Source: Holosporaceae bacterium (GTDB lineage Bacteria; Pseudomonadota; Alphaproteobacteria; UBA3830). Taken from it: DNA of 44,597 bases. Positions 1 through 9,645 of this stretch are shown in pieces. The position numbers and the translations under genes were made by a program. How positions within the stretch are numbered: the first letter of the stretch is position 1; each line of letters opens with the position of its first letter. Location: positions 1 through 44,597 of the forward strand of contig JAISQI010000069.1 in NCBI GenBank assembly GCA_031274295.1, in the 5' to 3' direction. The notes beneath the pieces were generated by a model that was not told where the DNA came from, searched no databases, and was given only the letters and a program-made list of their open reading frames with translations.

Positions 1-171
1 TCCAGAGTGCTTCAAAAATCCTTTAGTTAATTTGCAATGAAACCTGATATAATTTGCAATAGGCTCAAAATCTAATGCACCAAAGTCGAACACCGCACCC
101 TCATGTATAGCGAGCACGCTGCGGTGTGTGCGCGTTCGGCTTTTGCTTGTCCCTTCCACAAAAAATGACAT
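1..171 (-). CDS. partial unrecognised protein, runs off the left edge
   Basis: On the minus strand an ATG at 171-169 opens a frame that stays open for 57 codons to base 1, so only the N-terminus is in the window. The start MSFFVEGTSK is followed by a basic Arg/Thr-rich stretch and then a more ordinary mixed segment (EGAVFDFGALDFEPIANY). A purine-rich GGAAGAGA lies about a dozen bases upstream and could be a weak ribosome-binding site. I recognise no family. The other frames here contain stops. GC is higher than in the flanking sequence. It could be a real gene end or a chance open frame; the missing left flank would decide. Confidence 0.35.
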   Translation of the reverse strand, partial: MSFFVEGTSKSRTRTHRSVLAIHEGAVFDFGALDFEPIANYIRFHCKLTKGFLKHSG

Positions 172-505
172 TAGGCGACTGTCTCTTCCGCTAGCTAAAT
201 TGTGATGGATAATCAACAAAATCATTACTATCATTACTATAAGCCCAGGGCTTTTTAGTTCTCCATGCCGAATACTAAAAAATCAACGCAATATCTGCGA
301 ACAACCGATATGCAAGAATGTCGTAATTTGGGCATTGCTTTCCGAGAATTAAAAAGCCCTGTATATTCCATAAGAATTCCATAAAAAAGTCGAGAAAAAA
401 GTGATATCGTAAATATAGAAATTCTACGAATATGATAGTGTATTCAATCACATTTATCATATGGTTTCTAGCTTTGTTGGGCAATCTCCATAGCGAAATC
501 TTCGT
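172..505. other. non-coding stretch with an inverted repeat
   Basis: I see no convincing gene in this 334-base gap. It is AT-rich and contains the imperfect inverted repeat described separately (246-361). A 69-residue minus-strand frame at 275-484 lies over the repeat, is very rich in Phe/Ile/Tyr and has no family resemblance, so I treat it as chance. Confidence 0.5.
246..361. repeat. imperfect inverted repeat, possible MITE or RNA hairpin
   Basis: The outer arms 246-263 and 344-361 are 18 bases each and match as an inverted repeat with one mismatch (cagggctttttagttctc against its partner). Pairing appears to continue inward through ATGCC (266-270 region) and GGCAT (331-335 region). The left arm also contains the small palindrome aagcccagggctt. 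A third related string, gagaaagccctgg, appears near 513-525. Such a 116-base palindromic unit could be a miniature mobile element or a structured RNA. Copy number elsewhere in the genome is unknown. Confidence 0.4.
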
Positions 506-733
506 TTAGGGAGAGAAAGCCCTGGCTTGAGCGTTTTTTTGAGCAATTTCCTTGCTTTTGCCGAGAAAGGAACAGGCGGAAATTCGCTCCTGGAGAATTC
601 GCATTTGCGACAGAAAATGATCCAGGTCGAAATTTTGATCTTTTCGGCTATTTTGTTTGATCTCTTGCAAATGAGTCTCCACTTGGACAGAGGCGGTTTT
701 TGTGTTTTTCCCGCCGTCGTATTCTTTGTTCAC
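506..733 (-). CDS. doubtful small hypothetical protein
   Basis: A 75-residue frame beginning with GTG (733-731), directly after an in-frame TAG. The product is hydrophilic and probably helical (a stretch around DLDHFLSQMRILQERISA is amphipathic), which is more protein-like than most chance frames. GC is higher than in its neighbours. There is no good ribosome-binding site and I recognise no family. It may be a decayed fragment of an accessory gene next to the tRNA. The plus-strand frame over the same DNA runs into the tRNA and is not credible. Confidence 0.2.
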   Translation of the reverse strand: MNKEYDGGKNTKTASVQVETHLQEIKQNSRKDQNFDLDHFLSQMRILQERISACSFLGKSKEIAQKNAQARAFSP

Positions 734-801
734 CTAGATCGCTCAGAAGTCCGGGCAACCGGATTCAAACACAATGTCCTCTTTTTTCCCGAAACTCCAG
801 A

Positions 802-877
802 TGGTGGGCAATGCAGGATTCGAACCTGCGACCACCTGATTAAAAGTCAGATGCTCTACCTACTGAGCTAATTGCCC
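802..877 (-). tRNA. tRNA-Lys (anticodon UUU)
   Basis: A 76-base cloverleaf can be read on the minus strand. The acceptor GGGCAAT pairs with ATTGCCC and is followed by discriminator A and an encoded CCA. The D arm carries AGCTCAGTAGGTAGAGC. The anticodon stem is CTGA/TCAG around the loop CTTTTAA, giving anticodon TTT. The T arm GCAGG-TTCGAAT-CCTGC is intact. Upstream, a weak TTGCTT and TATGTT pair with 17-base spacing sits so that transcription could begin at or just before the mature 5' end. Because an encoded tRNA is a common phage attachment site, it is worth noting that no integrase or second 3' copy is visible here. Confidence 0.97.
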
Positions 878-891
878 CCGCCGTATAACAT

Positions 892-913
892 AAAAAAAAC
901 GCTTCCCTAAAGC
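892..913 (-). terminator. weak candidate terminator after the ABC exporter gene
   Basis: On the minus strand a short hairpin, GCTT-TAGGG-AAGC (913-901), is followed by a G and then eight T residues (899-892). It lies about 30 bases after the stop of the ABC exporter gene. The stem is only four pairs. An alternative longer stem (AAAGCAA with TTGCTTT) lies just upstream and overlaps it. The same bases would hold the -35 of the tRNA promoter, so both readings may be partly true. Confidence 0.3.
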
Positions 914-939
914 AAGTATATTGTTGCTTTCATATATAA

Positions 940-2709
940 CTACTTCAATTGAGTGTTATATAGCGAAGCGTATATATCTTTTTTGGATATTAGCTCGTCG
1001 TGGGTGCCGATTTCGACTATTTCTCCATTATTTATCACGACTATCCTATCTGCATTTCTTACCGTTGATAATCTATGAGCTATGATAAGTACTGTGCGGT
1101 CTTTCATTAGATTATCAATGGCTTTTTGCACAACCGCCTCTGACTTATTATCCAGCGCAGATGTAGCCTCGTCTAAAATCACAACGGAAGCGTTTTTGAT
1201 AAACGCGCGCGCTATGGCTACACGTTGCTTTTGCCCTCCGGAAAGCAAAACTCCTCTTTCTCCTATGGCGGTATTCAGCCCTTTATTAAGCTTGGAAACA
1301 AATTCCTCTAGACAGGCTGATTTTACCGCTTGATCGATTTCTTGCGGAGAAGCATTGTTTCTACCCAACAGAATATTATCGCGAATCGTTCCGGTAAACA
1401 AAAAATTGTCCTGAAATACTACGGATATTTTTTCTCTCAGGGAATCCAATTGAAAATCTCTGATATCTGTTCCGTCTATTAAGATTTTTCCGGAAGTTAC
1501 ATCATAAAATCGCGGCAGTAGATTTACTAAAGTTGTTTTTCCTCCTCCAGAATTTCCAACAAAAGCTATTGTCTGTCCAACTTTGATATCCAGATTGATT
1601 TTTTTTAAAACAGGTTTATCTTTTTCGTATTCAAAGTCTACATTCCTATATTCAATTTTGTTTTTTACGGAAACCAACGGTATGGCATTCGCTCTATTTA
1701 CTATGCCAGGAGTCTCTTTAAGTATAGAGAATACTCTTTCCATAGCCATCAGTGACACTTGAACTAAGTTGAAATCATTGCCGATGGATTTTATTGGCTG
1801 ATAGAGCATTATAACGGAAGTTACAAAGGCAACAAATCCTCCGGCCGTAAGTAAATCATGATAGATTAAATAACTTCCCATCCATATAATAACTGCAATG
1901 CCAGCTCCTATTACAAAATGCATTATCGGAGATAGAATTCCAGTGCGCTGAATCATTTTAATACCCAGCTTAAATGCAAAATCAAGAGCATTTGATATTT
2001 TTTTCATCTGGTGATCATAAAGATTGTAGGACATTACAACTCTATTTCCAGAAAAAGCTTCAATATAATGGGTCGCTATGGCCGCTCCTGAAAAAACTGC
2101 TTGTCCGACTATCCCATCTATGCGTTTGCGGATCGTCGATAGAGGGTATAGCGCAATCACCAGTACTATGACGGCGACAATGGCCAATCTCCAAGAAATT
2201 ACAAATAAGGCGATAATTAAAGAAATAGAATTAAAAATTCTTGTGGAAAACATCTTTAAATTATTTAATAGGCCGTTGCAGGCAGTATCCACATCGGTGT
2301 TAAATCTTGCTTGCACAATTCCCGACGCGTTTTTATCGAAAAATGCTGCTTCATATCTCATTAATTTTTTAAACAAATCATATTTCAAACCGTTGCTAAT
2401 TTTAACGCCAACCCAGGAGTTAAGATACGTTGACGCGTAGGTGAATACACTCTGAGCTATGCTGAAAATTAGAATGAAAATCGGCATATACATGCTTATG
2501 GTGGAGCTTTTTCCGTTGGTTATGGAATCCATATAACATTTTAGAGCCCATGGAATGGCCGTATCCATCATTCCGACTGGAAGAGTCACTAGAATGGCAA
2601 GTAGTGCCCGGAGCTTATATGGCTTAACATAGGGATAGATGCTTCTATAATTTTTAACGGTATAGGAACTTTTTACTTTTTTAATTATTTTTTTAATCAT
2701 ACAAAACAT
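940..2709 (-). CDS. msbA: MsbA-type ABC exporter, fused permease and ATPase
   Basis: A 589-residue half-transporter of the usual MsbA/lipid exporter length. Residues ~30-320 form the six-helix exporter membrane domain. The ATPase domain covers ~345-589, with Walker A GNSGGGKTT at about 383-391, the signature LSGGQKQR at about 487, Walker B VVILDEATSALD just after it, and an H-loop IAHRLS. In Gram-negative bacteria the closest family flips lipid A-core across the inner membrane; lpxK at 18993 supports LPS synthesis here. Substrate cannot be read from sequence, so a general lipid or drug exporter remains possible. The start may be the first ATG or the ATG three codons later (MIKKIIKK); neither has a strong ribosome-binding site. 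It ends a long minus-strand gene run. Confidence 0.8.
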   Translation of the reverse strand: MFCMIKKIIKKVKSSYTVKNYRSIYPYVKPYKLRALLAILVTLPVGMMDTAIPWALKCYMDSITNGKSSTISMYMPIFILIFSIAQSVFTYASTYLNSWVGVKISNGLKYDLFKKLMRYEAAFFDKNASGIVQARFNTDVDTACNGLLNNLKMFSTRIFNSISLIIALFVISWRLAIVAVIVLVIALYPLSTIRKRIDGIVGQAVFSGAAIATHYIEAFSGNRVVMSYNLYDHQMKKISNALDFAFKLGIKMIQRTGILSPIMHFVIGAGIAVIIWMGSYLIYHDLLTAGGFVAFVTSVIMLYQPIKSIGNDFNLVQVSLMAMERVFSILKETPGIVNRANAIPLVSVKNKIEYRNVDFEYEKDKPVLKKINLDIKVGQTIAFVGNSGGGKTTLVNLLPRFYDVTSGKILIDGTDIRDFQLDSLREKISVVFQDNFLFTGTIRDNILLGRNNASPQEIDQAVKSACLEEFVSKLNKGLNTAIGERGVLLSGGQKQRVAIARAFIKNASVVILDEATSALDNKSEAVVQKAIDNLMKDRTVLIIAHRLSTVRNADRIVVINNGEIVEIGTHDELISKKDIYASLYNTQLK

Positions 2710-2808
2710 CTACAAATGCTAATAGTTTAGCATATTTTTATTGAAGGACACAATCAGCTCCAACGGGAATTCCCATTAGCTTCCAAGCTAATTTATTAAT
2801 TTAATATC

Positions 2809-3132
2809 TTAATTTGTGTTTTTCGTTTTATCCGTCTGAATGACTTTTATTCGAGAAAAGGTTTTCTTTTTTAGAAACAGATTTACCATATGGAGAATTT
2901 TATATGCTTCATGTTGAATTTCCAGGCCACGACCTTTGATGGTCTTCAACACAAGTACCTTGTCTTTACCAATATTCACTACTTTATGAGGAACGCACAT
3001 GGATGCCGTATCATTTCCAACAACTGCTGTCCAATTTGAAAAAATTTCTGCGTAATCTGGTCTATTGATCACATTTCTAATTATTTTTTTCACAATATGT
3101 GCGATGGCAACAGGAGATTGTGAACGTGCCAT
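2809..3132 (-). CDS. DUF721/DciA-like protein
   Basis: A 107-residue protein with the DUF721 pattern: an N-terminal helix, then WTAVVGNDTASMCVPHKV, a KDKVLVL strand and the C-terminal HMVNLFLKKKTFSRIKVI segment. DciA, the studied member, is the bacterial loader or partner of the replicative helicase DnaB in species without DnaC. That role is inferred from the family, not shown here. The gene lies eight bases after the HAD gene in a minus run that also holds ligA and grpE. It is short for the family but appears complete. Confidence 0.75.
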   Translation of the reverse strand: MARSQSPVAIAHIVKKIIRNVINRPDYAEIFSNWTAVVGNDTASMCVPHKVVNIGKDKVLVLKTIKGRGLEIQHEAYKILHMVNLFLKKKTFSRIKVIQTDKTKNTN

Positions 3133-3140
3133 ATTATTTC

Positions 3141-3674
3141 CTATTCAAATAACAAATATTTTTGACCGTGCATTCTTTTTAGCGTTTTTTTGGTCGGAGA
3201 TACCAAAATACATTCCGCACTTTTATTCCAAATATGGACGTCGTCTATGGAATTTCCAGCATAGATAAACCCATTTTCTCCAAATATCATGACAAGGGCT
3301 CTGGCCTTTATTTTCCCCCTCAAATTTACGTGACAGGTACTTGCAAAAATTCCATCGAAAATTCCAAGATAATCTGCTATTTTATTTGCGTAGATTTGAT
3401 TAGATGCTGTCGCGAGAAAAATTTTATGTCCTTCTTCTTTCTTTTTTAGAACAAATTCCAAAAATTTTTCGTTATACCTTAAGGATTGCGGATCCAATTC
3501 AACAGATTCCGAAAGTTTTTGTTTGAAATAGGCTCTTCCAAGAAATAACCAAAAAAACATACGGAGTACATTAAAAAAATGCCGCTCGAGATATATTTTG
3601 CTTGCTTTTAGGGTTACGTCCTCGTTTATTAAAGTTCCATCAAGATCTATACATAGGGGTTTTAACTTATTCAT
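3141..3674 (-). CDS. stand-alone HAD phosphatase domain of the HAD-UbiA type
   Basis: A 177-residue HAD-fold hydrolase. Motif I is DLDGT with nucleophile D10 and acid D12, motif II is LATAS near 93, the motif III lysine lies in RGKIKA near 121, and motif IV is GNSIDD near 140. The pattern matches the N-terminal HAD half of proteins that are normally fused to a UbiA-type prenyltransferase (PLCIDLDGTLI, a Trp/Phe-rich LWLFLGRA-like segment, YN..FL, LGIFD, NLRGK). Here the protein stops right after the HAD core and the next gene is dciA, so the UbiA domain is missing or located elsewhere. It overlaps grpE by eight bases, which suggests coupled translation. The substrate is unknown. Confidence 0.7.
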   Translation of the reverse strand: MNKLKPLCIDLDGTLINEDVTLKASKIYLERHFFNVLRMFFWLFLGRAYFKQKLSESVELDPQSLRYNEKFLEFVLKKKEEGHKIFLATASNQIYANKIADYLGIFDGIFASTCHVNLRGKIKARALVMIFGENGFIYAGNSIDDVHIWNKSAECILVSPTKKTLKRMHGQKYLLFE

Positions 3675-4224
3675 GTTTTTTAGAAACGCTTACCATCGCC
3701 GGACGCAAAAGACGATCATGATAAGTATAGCCCGTTTGAAGTACTTTTATTACGGATCCGGCTTTGTGGTCAGGGCTACACAATTCACACATGGCCTGAT
3801 GATATTCAGGATTAAATTCATCTCCTTCTTTAATCTCTGTTTTAACAATTCCGTGTTTTTTAAATACCGAAATTAACTCTTTTTCGCATAATAGAATTCC
3901 ATCGAAAAGTGCTTTTAAATTAACATCAGTTTCGATTTTTTCTTTAATGGATATGGAATTTTCAGTTACTCTTTCAAAATTATCAATGACAGAAAGTAGA
4001 TCCTTAGCAAATTTGGCATTAGAGTACTTTATGGCTTCCTCTTTTTCTTTTTCCAATCTTTTTCTGAGATTTTCCGATTCGGCAGCTTTGCGCAAAAGAG
4101 CGTCGCTAAGCACGCGAATCTCTTCCTTTAATTTTTTGATTTGTTCCTCGAAATCATTATTTTGATCTGCAATTTCAGAATTTCCTGTTAATTCTTCATT
4201 GGATTGTTTATTCTCTTTTTTCAT
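3667..4224 (-). CDS. grpE: GrpE nucleotide exchange factor for DnaK
   Basis: A 185-residue GrpE. The N-terminal ~60 residues are charged and form a long coiled coil (EEQIKKLKEEIRVLSDALLR). This is followed by the four-helix segment with LLSVIDNFERV and the C-terminal beta domain carrying EGDEFNPEYHQAM and TGYTYHDRLLRPAMVSVSK. It releases ADP from DnaK in the cytosolic chaperone cycle. The start ATG has a GGGGA stretch upstream. No heat-shock promoter is obvious in the 47-base gap to the thioesterase gene, so it is probably transcribed with its neighbours; dnaK and dnaJ are not in the window. Confidence 0.95.
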   Translation of the reverse strand: MKKENKQSNEELTGNSEIADQNNDFEEQIKKLKEEIRVLSDALLRKAAESENLRKRLEKEKEEAIKYSNAKFAKDLLSVIDNFERVTENSISIKEKIETDVNLKALFDGILLCEKELISVFKKHGIVKTEIKEGDEFNPEYHQAMCELCSPDHKAGSVIKVLQTGYTYHDRLLRPAMVSVSKKHE

Positions 4225-4271
4225 AATAAATCCCCAACAGTTAATTGATAAATTCTAATGTGAAATAACCT

Positions 4272-4661
4272 TCAGACATCCGCCCACTTTTGTCTTACTG
4301 GACGAGGTCGTCTATTTTCGTCCAGAGCAACCATCACAAACACTCCTTTAACAGCGTCTATTTCCTCATTCTGTCCTTTTCTTTTTATGGTAACGTAAAT
4401 ATTTAGCGTTATGGATGTATTTCCGATTTTCTCGACTTCCGCGTATACTGAAACCTCATCTCCTACGAAAATAGGAGCGTCAAATGTGACGTCTTTAATG
4501 GCTTTCGTAGCTATACTGCCTCTTGCAAGCCTGGCCGCAATACTACCTGCTGCGATGTCCATTAGTGATAGTATCCACCCTCCAAAAATATCGCCCCACG
4601 GATTTGTATCCGCTGGAACAGCAATTGTTCTGGAAACAAGAACCTTCTCCTTAACGGACAT
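4272..4661 (-). CDS. YciA-like acyl-CoA thioesterase (hotdog fold)
   Basis: A hotdog-fold thioesterase of the YciA type. The N-terminus runs into NPWGDIFGGWILSLMDIAAG, the central helix with the catalytic acid region, and is followed by FDAPIFVGDEVSVYAEV and a C-terminal FVMVALDENRRPRPV. Such enzymes hydrolyse a range of acyl-CoAs in the cytosol. An upstream in-frame ATG at 4682 exists, but the start at 4661 (MSVKEKVLV) is preferred because GAGAGAGGG lies at ribosome-binding distance before it. The mature product is 129 residues, normal for the family. It lies 47 bases before grpE. Confidence 0.85.
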   Translation of the reverse strand: MSVKEKVLVSRTIAVPADTNPWGDIFGGWILSLMDIAAGSIAARLARGSIATKAIKDVTFDAPIFVGDEVSVYAEVEKIGNTSITLNIYVTIKRKGQNEEIDAVKGVFVMVALDENRRPRPVRQKWADV

Positions 4662-4695
4662 ATTGCCCTCTCTCTGTATCATTTTGCATTCAGTA

Positions 4696-4724
4696 TATGT
4701 ATTGTCTTTTAATCAAAGAGTCAA
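4696..4724 (-). promoter_or_regulatory. candidate promoter for the thioesterase-grpE-HAD-dciA run
   Basis: On the minus strand TTGACT (4724-4719) and TACATA (4701-4696) are separated by 17 bases, about 35 bases before the preferred thioesterase start. The -35 is near consensus and the -10 is weak; a better -10-like TATACT overlaps just downstream but with non-standard spacing. Confidence 0.3.
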
Positions 4725-4783
4725 GAAGAAGTAACGTATATTCGCAGAAAAAAATGAAATCTATCTGGTTCATAGAAATTAAG

Positions 4784-6829
<2,046 letters not shown>

Positions 6830-6919
6830 TTACAATTTTTTTAAAATAGCTCTTCAGTATACTATGAGTAACCAGATGTATCTACACATTTCAAAAAGTT
6901 GGTTGATCAGAAAGTTAAT

Positions 6920-6947
6920 TTAACTCCAGAAAATTTTGAGCTATACT
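6920..6947 (+). promoter_or_regulatory. candidate promoter for dapE-rimI
   Basis: TTAACT (6920-6925) and TATACT (6942-6947) are separated by 16 bases and lie just before dapE. The expected transcription start, near 6954, falls inside the palindrome at 6949-6965. Confidence 0.45.
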
Positions 6948-6948
6948 G

Positions 6949-6965
6949 TCCTCAAATTTTGAGGA
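6949..6965. promoter_or_regulatory. palindrome over the dapE transcription start and ribosome-binding site
   Basis: A 17-base palindrome, tcctcaaattttgagga, covers the predicted transcription start and includes the GAGGA ribosome-binding site of dapE (ATG at 6975). In DNA it could be an operator. If transcription began upstream, it could be a hairpin that hides the ribosome-binding site. No regulator is identified. Confidence 0.35.
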
Positions 6966-6974
6966 TAACTGTAG

Positions 6975-8102
6975 ATGGATGTGGTGTCTTTTTGCGCCGA
7001 TTTAGTCGGATGTAGAAGCGTAACTCCTAATAATGACGGCGCCATAGAACGCATTGCTCAATTTTTATCGCCGTTGGGGTTTGAAACAAAGATTCTCGTA
7101 TTTGAATCTCCAGATGGAAGCAATGTTGTAAAGAATCTCTTTGCGAAGTACGGAAATTCAAAAGAGAGAGTTCTTGGATTTATCGGTCATTCGGACGTTG
7201 TTCCGGCCGGGGAAGGTTGGGATTCGGATCCATTTTCTGCCGTTTGCGAGGATGGATTTTTAATCGGCCGTGGAGTAGCTGACATGAAAGGCGGCATAGC
7301 AGCATTCTGCTGCGCGGCGGCTCAATTTATTCGGCAACAGTTTGATGGAACCATCGAGTTATTTATCACCGGAGACGAGGAGGTTGGGTCATCTGAAGGT
7401 ATTCAGTCATTGATAAAATGGGCGGCGGAAAATGATCTTATTCCTTATGATTGTTTGATCGGAGAACCATCATCCAGTATACAATTGGGAGATAGAATTT
7501 ATTTGGGGCATCGTGGAAGCCTTAACGTGACGGTAAAATCTCACGGAAAACAGGGCCATTCGGCTTATCCATCCAACTACAAAAATTCTCTTTCCAATCT
7601 CTGCAAATATATCGCAAAAATCAGCGATTACCAATGGAGGCACAAGAATAAAAAATTTCCCCAGACCAACGCGGAAGTCACTTTACTTTTTACCGATAAC
7701 TGCGCCACCAATGTAGTTCCGGAATGGTCGTCGGCAAATTTAAATATCAGATTTGGAGATGATTATACCGTGAAAGAACTAGAAGCCGTCCTCCGGCAAG
7801 AAGCGGAGGGTTTCGATGGTCTGTCCTTTGATTTTCTTTTGAGCGGAGAGGCTTATTATTGCGATAATGATAACTTGAAGGACATACTGTCTTTATCCAT
7901 AAAAGAAGTTTTAGGCGTTGCCCCGTCTTTTTCTGCTGCTGGAGGCACTTCTGATGGTCGTTATATGATACGTCAATGCAATGTAATTGAATTTGGCGTT
8001 CCGGATTCGACGATTCATCAGAAAAATGAAAAGGTCAAAATTGAAGATCTAGAAAACTTAGAAAAAGTGTATTTTTCGTTTCTAGAGAAATATTTTGCAT
8101 GA
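6975..8102 (+). CDS. dapE: succinyl-diaminopimelate desuccinylase DapE
   Basis: A 375-residue M20-family metallohydrolase of the expected DapE length. Metal and catalytic residues are visible: H72 and D74 in GHSDVVPAGEGWDSDPF, bridging D103 in GRGVADMKGG, general base E135 and ligand E136 in TGDEEVG, and a C-terminal His in STIHQKNEKV. GTSDGRY is the usual active-site glycine/serine loop. It converts N-succinyl-LL-diaminopimelate to LL-diaminopimelate for lysine and peptidoglycan synthesis, alongside dapA at 23712. GAGGA precedes the ATG. Its stop overlaps the rimI start (ATGA), so the two are translationally coupled. Confidence 0.95.
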   Translation: MDVVSFCADLVGCRSVTPNNDGAIERIAQFLSPLGFETKILVFESPDGSNVVKNLFAKYGNSKERVLGFIGHSDVVPAGEGWDSDPFSAVCEDGFLIGRGVADMKGGIAAFCCAAAQFIRQQFDGTIELFITGDEEVGSSEGIQSLIKWAAENDLIPYDCLIGEPSSSIQLGDRIYLGHRGSLNVTVKSHGKQGHSAYPSNYKNSLSNLCKYIAKISDYQWRHKNKKFPQTNAEVTLLFTDNCATNVVPEWSSANLNIRFGDDYTVKELEAVLRQEAEGFDGLSFDFLLSGEAYYCDNDNLKDILSLSIKEVLGVAPSFSAAGGTSDGRYMIRQCNVIEFGVPDSTIHQKNEKVKIEDLENLEKVYFSFLEKYFA

Positions 8103-8536
8103 TAAAAAAAGTTTCCGAAACAGACTCGCAATTACTGGCGATGATTCATAAGCGCTGTTTCAACGATAATTGGAGTTCCCAGGCCTTTTGGGAAATGCTG
8201 TCTCAGGACGTTTTTTTTGGATTTTTGAGCATGGAAAAAGAAGCTCAGGGATTTATCCTGGGAAAAATGATTTACGATGAGGTGGAAATCATAACGTTTT
8301 GCGTTCTGCCGGAATTTAGGAATCGTGGTATTGGGAAAATGTTGGTTGACGAAGTACACAACCATGCGCAGAACCATTTCGTAGAGAAAATATTTCTCGA
8401 GGTGTCGGAGGATAATGTAATTGCCGAAAAGATGTACGAAAATTTCGGATACGTAAAAATTTCCAGACGGCGTGGATATTATTGCACCCGGAAGAGCAGC
8501 TCTGACGCCCTAGTTATGCAAAAAAGTATAAGGTGA
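8099..8536 (+). CDS. rimI: RimI-like protein N-acetyltransferase
   Basis: A 145-residue GNAT enzyme. The acetyl-CoA binding motif is FRNRGIGKMLVDEV at about residues 75-88, followed by FLEVSEDNVIAEKMYENFGYVKISRRRGYY. This is the RimI layout (alpha-amino acetylation of ribosomal protein S18): the ExxxxN..A...Y...GF-like end and the R..YY tail fit. It overlaps dapE by four bases, a pairing without an obvious functional link. The exact substrate cannot be proved from sequence. Confidence 0.8.
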   Translation: MIKKVSETDSQLLAMIHKRCFNDNWSSQAFWEMLSQDVFFGFLSMEKEAQGFILGKMIYDEVEIITFCVLPEFRNRGIGKMLVDEVHNHAQNHFVEKIFLEVSEDNVIAEKMYENFGYVKISRRRGYYCTRKSSSDALVMQKSIR

Positions 8537-8677
8537 CAACAACAAATTCCTACGACACGCTCGATTATTTTTCTATTAACGCTCCCGAGACGCTAAATGT
8601 AAATCTATTTTATAAAATATCATAAATTATTTTTTAACTATTTTTCACTAATTTTTTGATATTAGTATTGGTGGTTA

Positions 8678-9208
8678 ATGTTGGAAAATTCATTTTTCTT
8701 AGGTAATGCTTTACTCGAAAAACCTTTGAATAAAGATTCATTGAGTTATGATTGGTATATTTCAGCAGATCAAATTTTTAGTGGCGATACCCAAGGGTTT
8801 GAAAAATTTTCAAAATTCTTCGGCATGGAGTTTCAAATATCTAGATTTTCTCTGCTGGACGGCAATAAAATATCCGACTCTGCCGTACTAGCGCAAGACG
8901 TAAAAATCTATATTGGCCCAGGAAGTCATTGTGCAATGATCCAAGGACGATTAGCAAATGGAGTGGTAATTCCTAAAATTATCATCAAAAAAATAACATC
9001 GCTAATGAAAAAGTTAGAAGTCATTGAAACAAAAGAATTTTTTCAATGTGTGATACAATCGTTTGCTCTCGTTGGTGAAAACATTTCCTTTACATTTCGC
9101 TATTCATCGTATTCTGATTCCTATACAGATTTTTCTGAAGATGGGACAAATTTAGGAACCGCCGCCACAAAAATTGATCTTGCAAAATGGAAAGTGGAGG
9201 ATTCATAG
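8678..9208 (+). CDS. probable Hcp-like type VI secretion tube protein
   Basis: A 176-residue protein directly upstream of tssE, tssF and tssG, the place where hcp (tssD) often sits. It is predicted to be mainly beta. The C-terminal third (ISFTFRYSSYSDSY followed by a Thr/Ala linker and AKWKVED) looks like the last strands of Hcp tube proteins, and the 150-180 residue length fits. The N-terminal part does not match the classic Hcp opening that I know, so the call rests on length, strand pattern and position. There is a GGTGG ribosome-binding site before the ATG. The alternative is an unrelated baseplate accessory protein. Confidence 0.5.
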   Translation: MLENSFFLGNALLEKPLNKDSLSYDWYISADQIFSGDTQGFEKFSKFFGMEFQISRFSLLDGNKISDSAVLAQDVKIYIGPGSHCAMIQGRLANGVVIPKIIIKKITSLMKKLEVIETKEFFQCVIQSFALVGENISFTFRYSSYSDSYTDFSEDGTNLGTAATKIDLAKWKVEDS

Positions 9209-9209
9209 A

Positions 9210-9644
9210 ATGACGAATGCGGCAATTGCATCATTATTTGAAAAATTAACCGATGAAAATTTAGAGGAACAATTCGAACAAAGTCCCAAAAGATTTGCGA
9301 CATTTAATGAATTACAAAACTCCATATTAAATGATTTATCGCGCCTACTTAACACAAGAGTATCAAATGTTTGGAAAAATAGCGCAGATAAAATAACCGC
9401 TCCCTATTCCTATGGAATAAATATTACCGCTCCAACATCAGCGGAAAACATTTTTGAAATCCAAGCGTTGGAATCAAAAATTGATGCCGTAATAAGGCAA
9501 TTTGAGCCGCGTTTGATCGATGCTAAATCTCATGTGATTGGGATTGGAAATGATCCGAGTAGCGTATTGGTTAATATCGATGCGATGACTATACTGGAAA
9601 ATCGCAAAACGCCCTTGTCATTTCCTATAGCGGTGGATACATAA
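9210..9644 (+). CDS. tssE: type VI secretion baseplate protein TssE
   Basis: A gp25-like baseplate protein of about 144 residues: FNELQNSILNDLSRLLNTR is the conserved helix of the family, followed by APYSYGIN and a beta-rich C-terminus ending LSFPIAVDT. TssE is the T6SS counterpart of phage T4 gp25 and forms the wedge with TssF and TssG. An earlier in-frame ATG exists at 9174, but the ATG at 9210 is preferred: it lies one base after the stop of the Hcp-like gene and has GGAGG upstream. tssF begins two bases after its stop codon. Confidence 0.85.
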   Translation: MTNAAIASLFEKLTDENLEEQFEQSPKRFATFNELQNSILNDLSRLLNTRVSNVWKNSADKITAPYSYGINITAPTSAENIFEIQALESKIDAVIRQFEPRLIDAKSHVIGIGNDPSSVLVNIDAMTILENRKTPLSFPIAVDT

Positions 9645-9645
9645 A

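Noticed and set aside
275-484. Minus-strand 69-residue frame
   Set aside because: Very AT-driven Phe/Ile/Tyr composition, no ribosome-binding site, overlaps the inverted repeat.
527-871. Plus-strand 114-residue frame
   Set aside because: It reads through the tRNA-Lys gene in antisense; the end of the protein is just translated tRNA.
802-877. tRNA-Lys as the attachment site of the phage island
   Set aside because: It is more than 31 kb from the island with many housekeeping genes between, and no second copy of the tRNA 3' end is seen in the window.
2716-2733. Small hairpin as terminator between dciA and the ABC exporter
   Set aside because: The T-run follows only on the plus strand, where no gene is transcribed towards it; it lies between two co-directed minus-strand genes.
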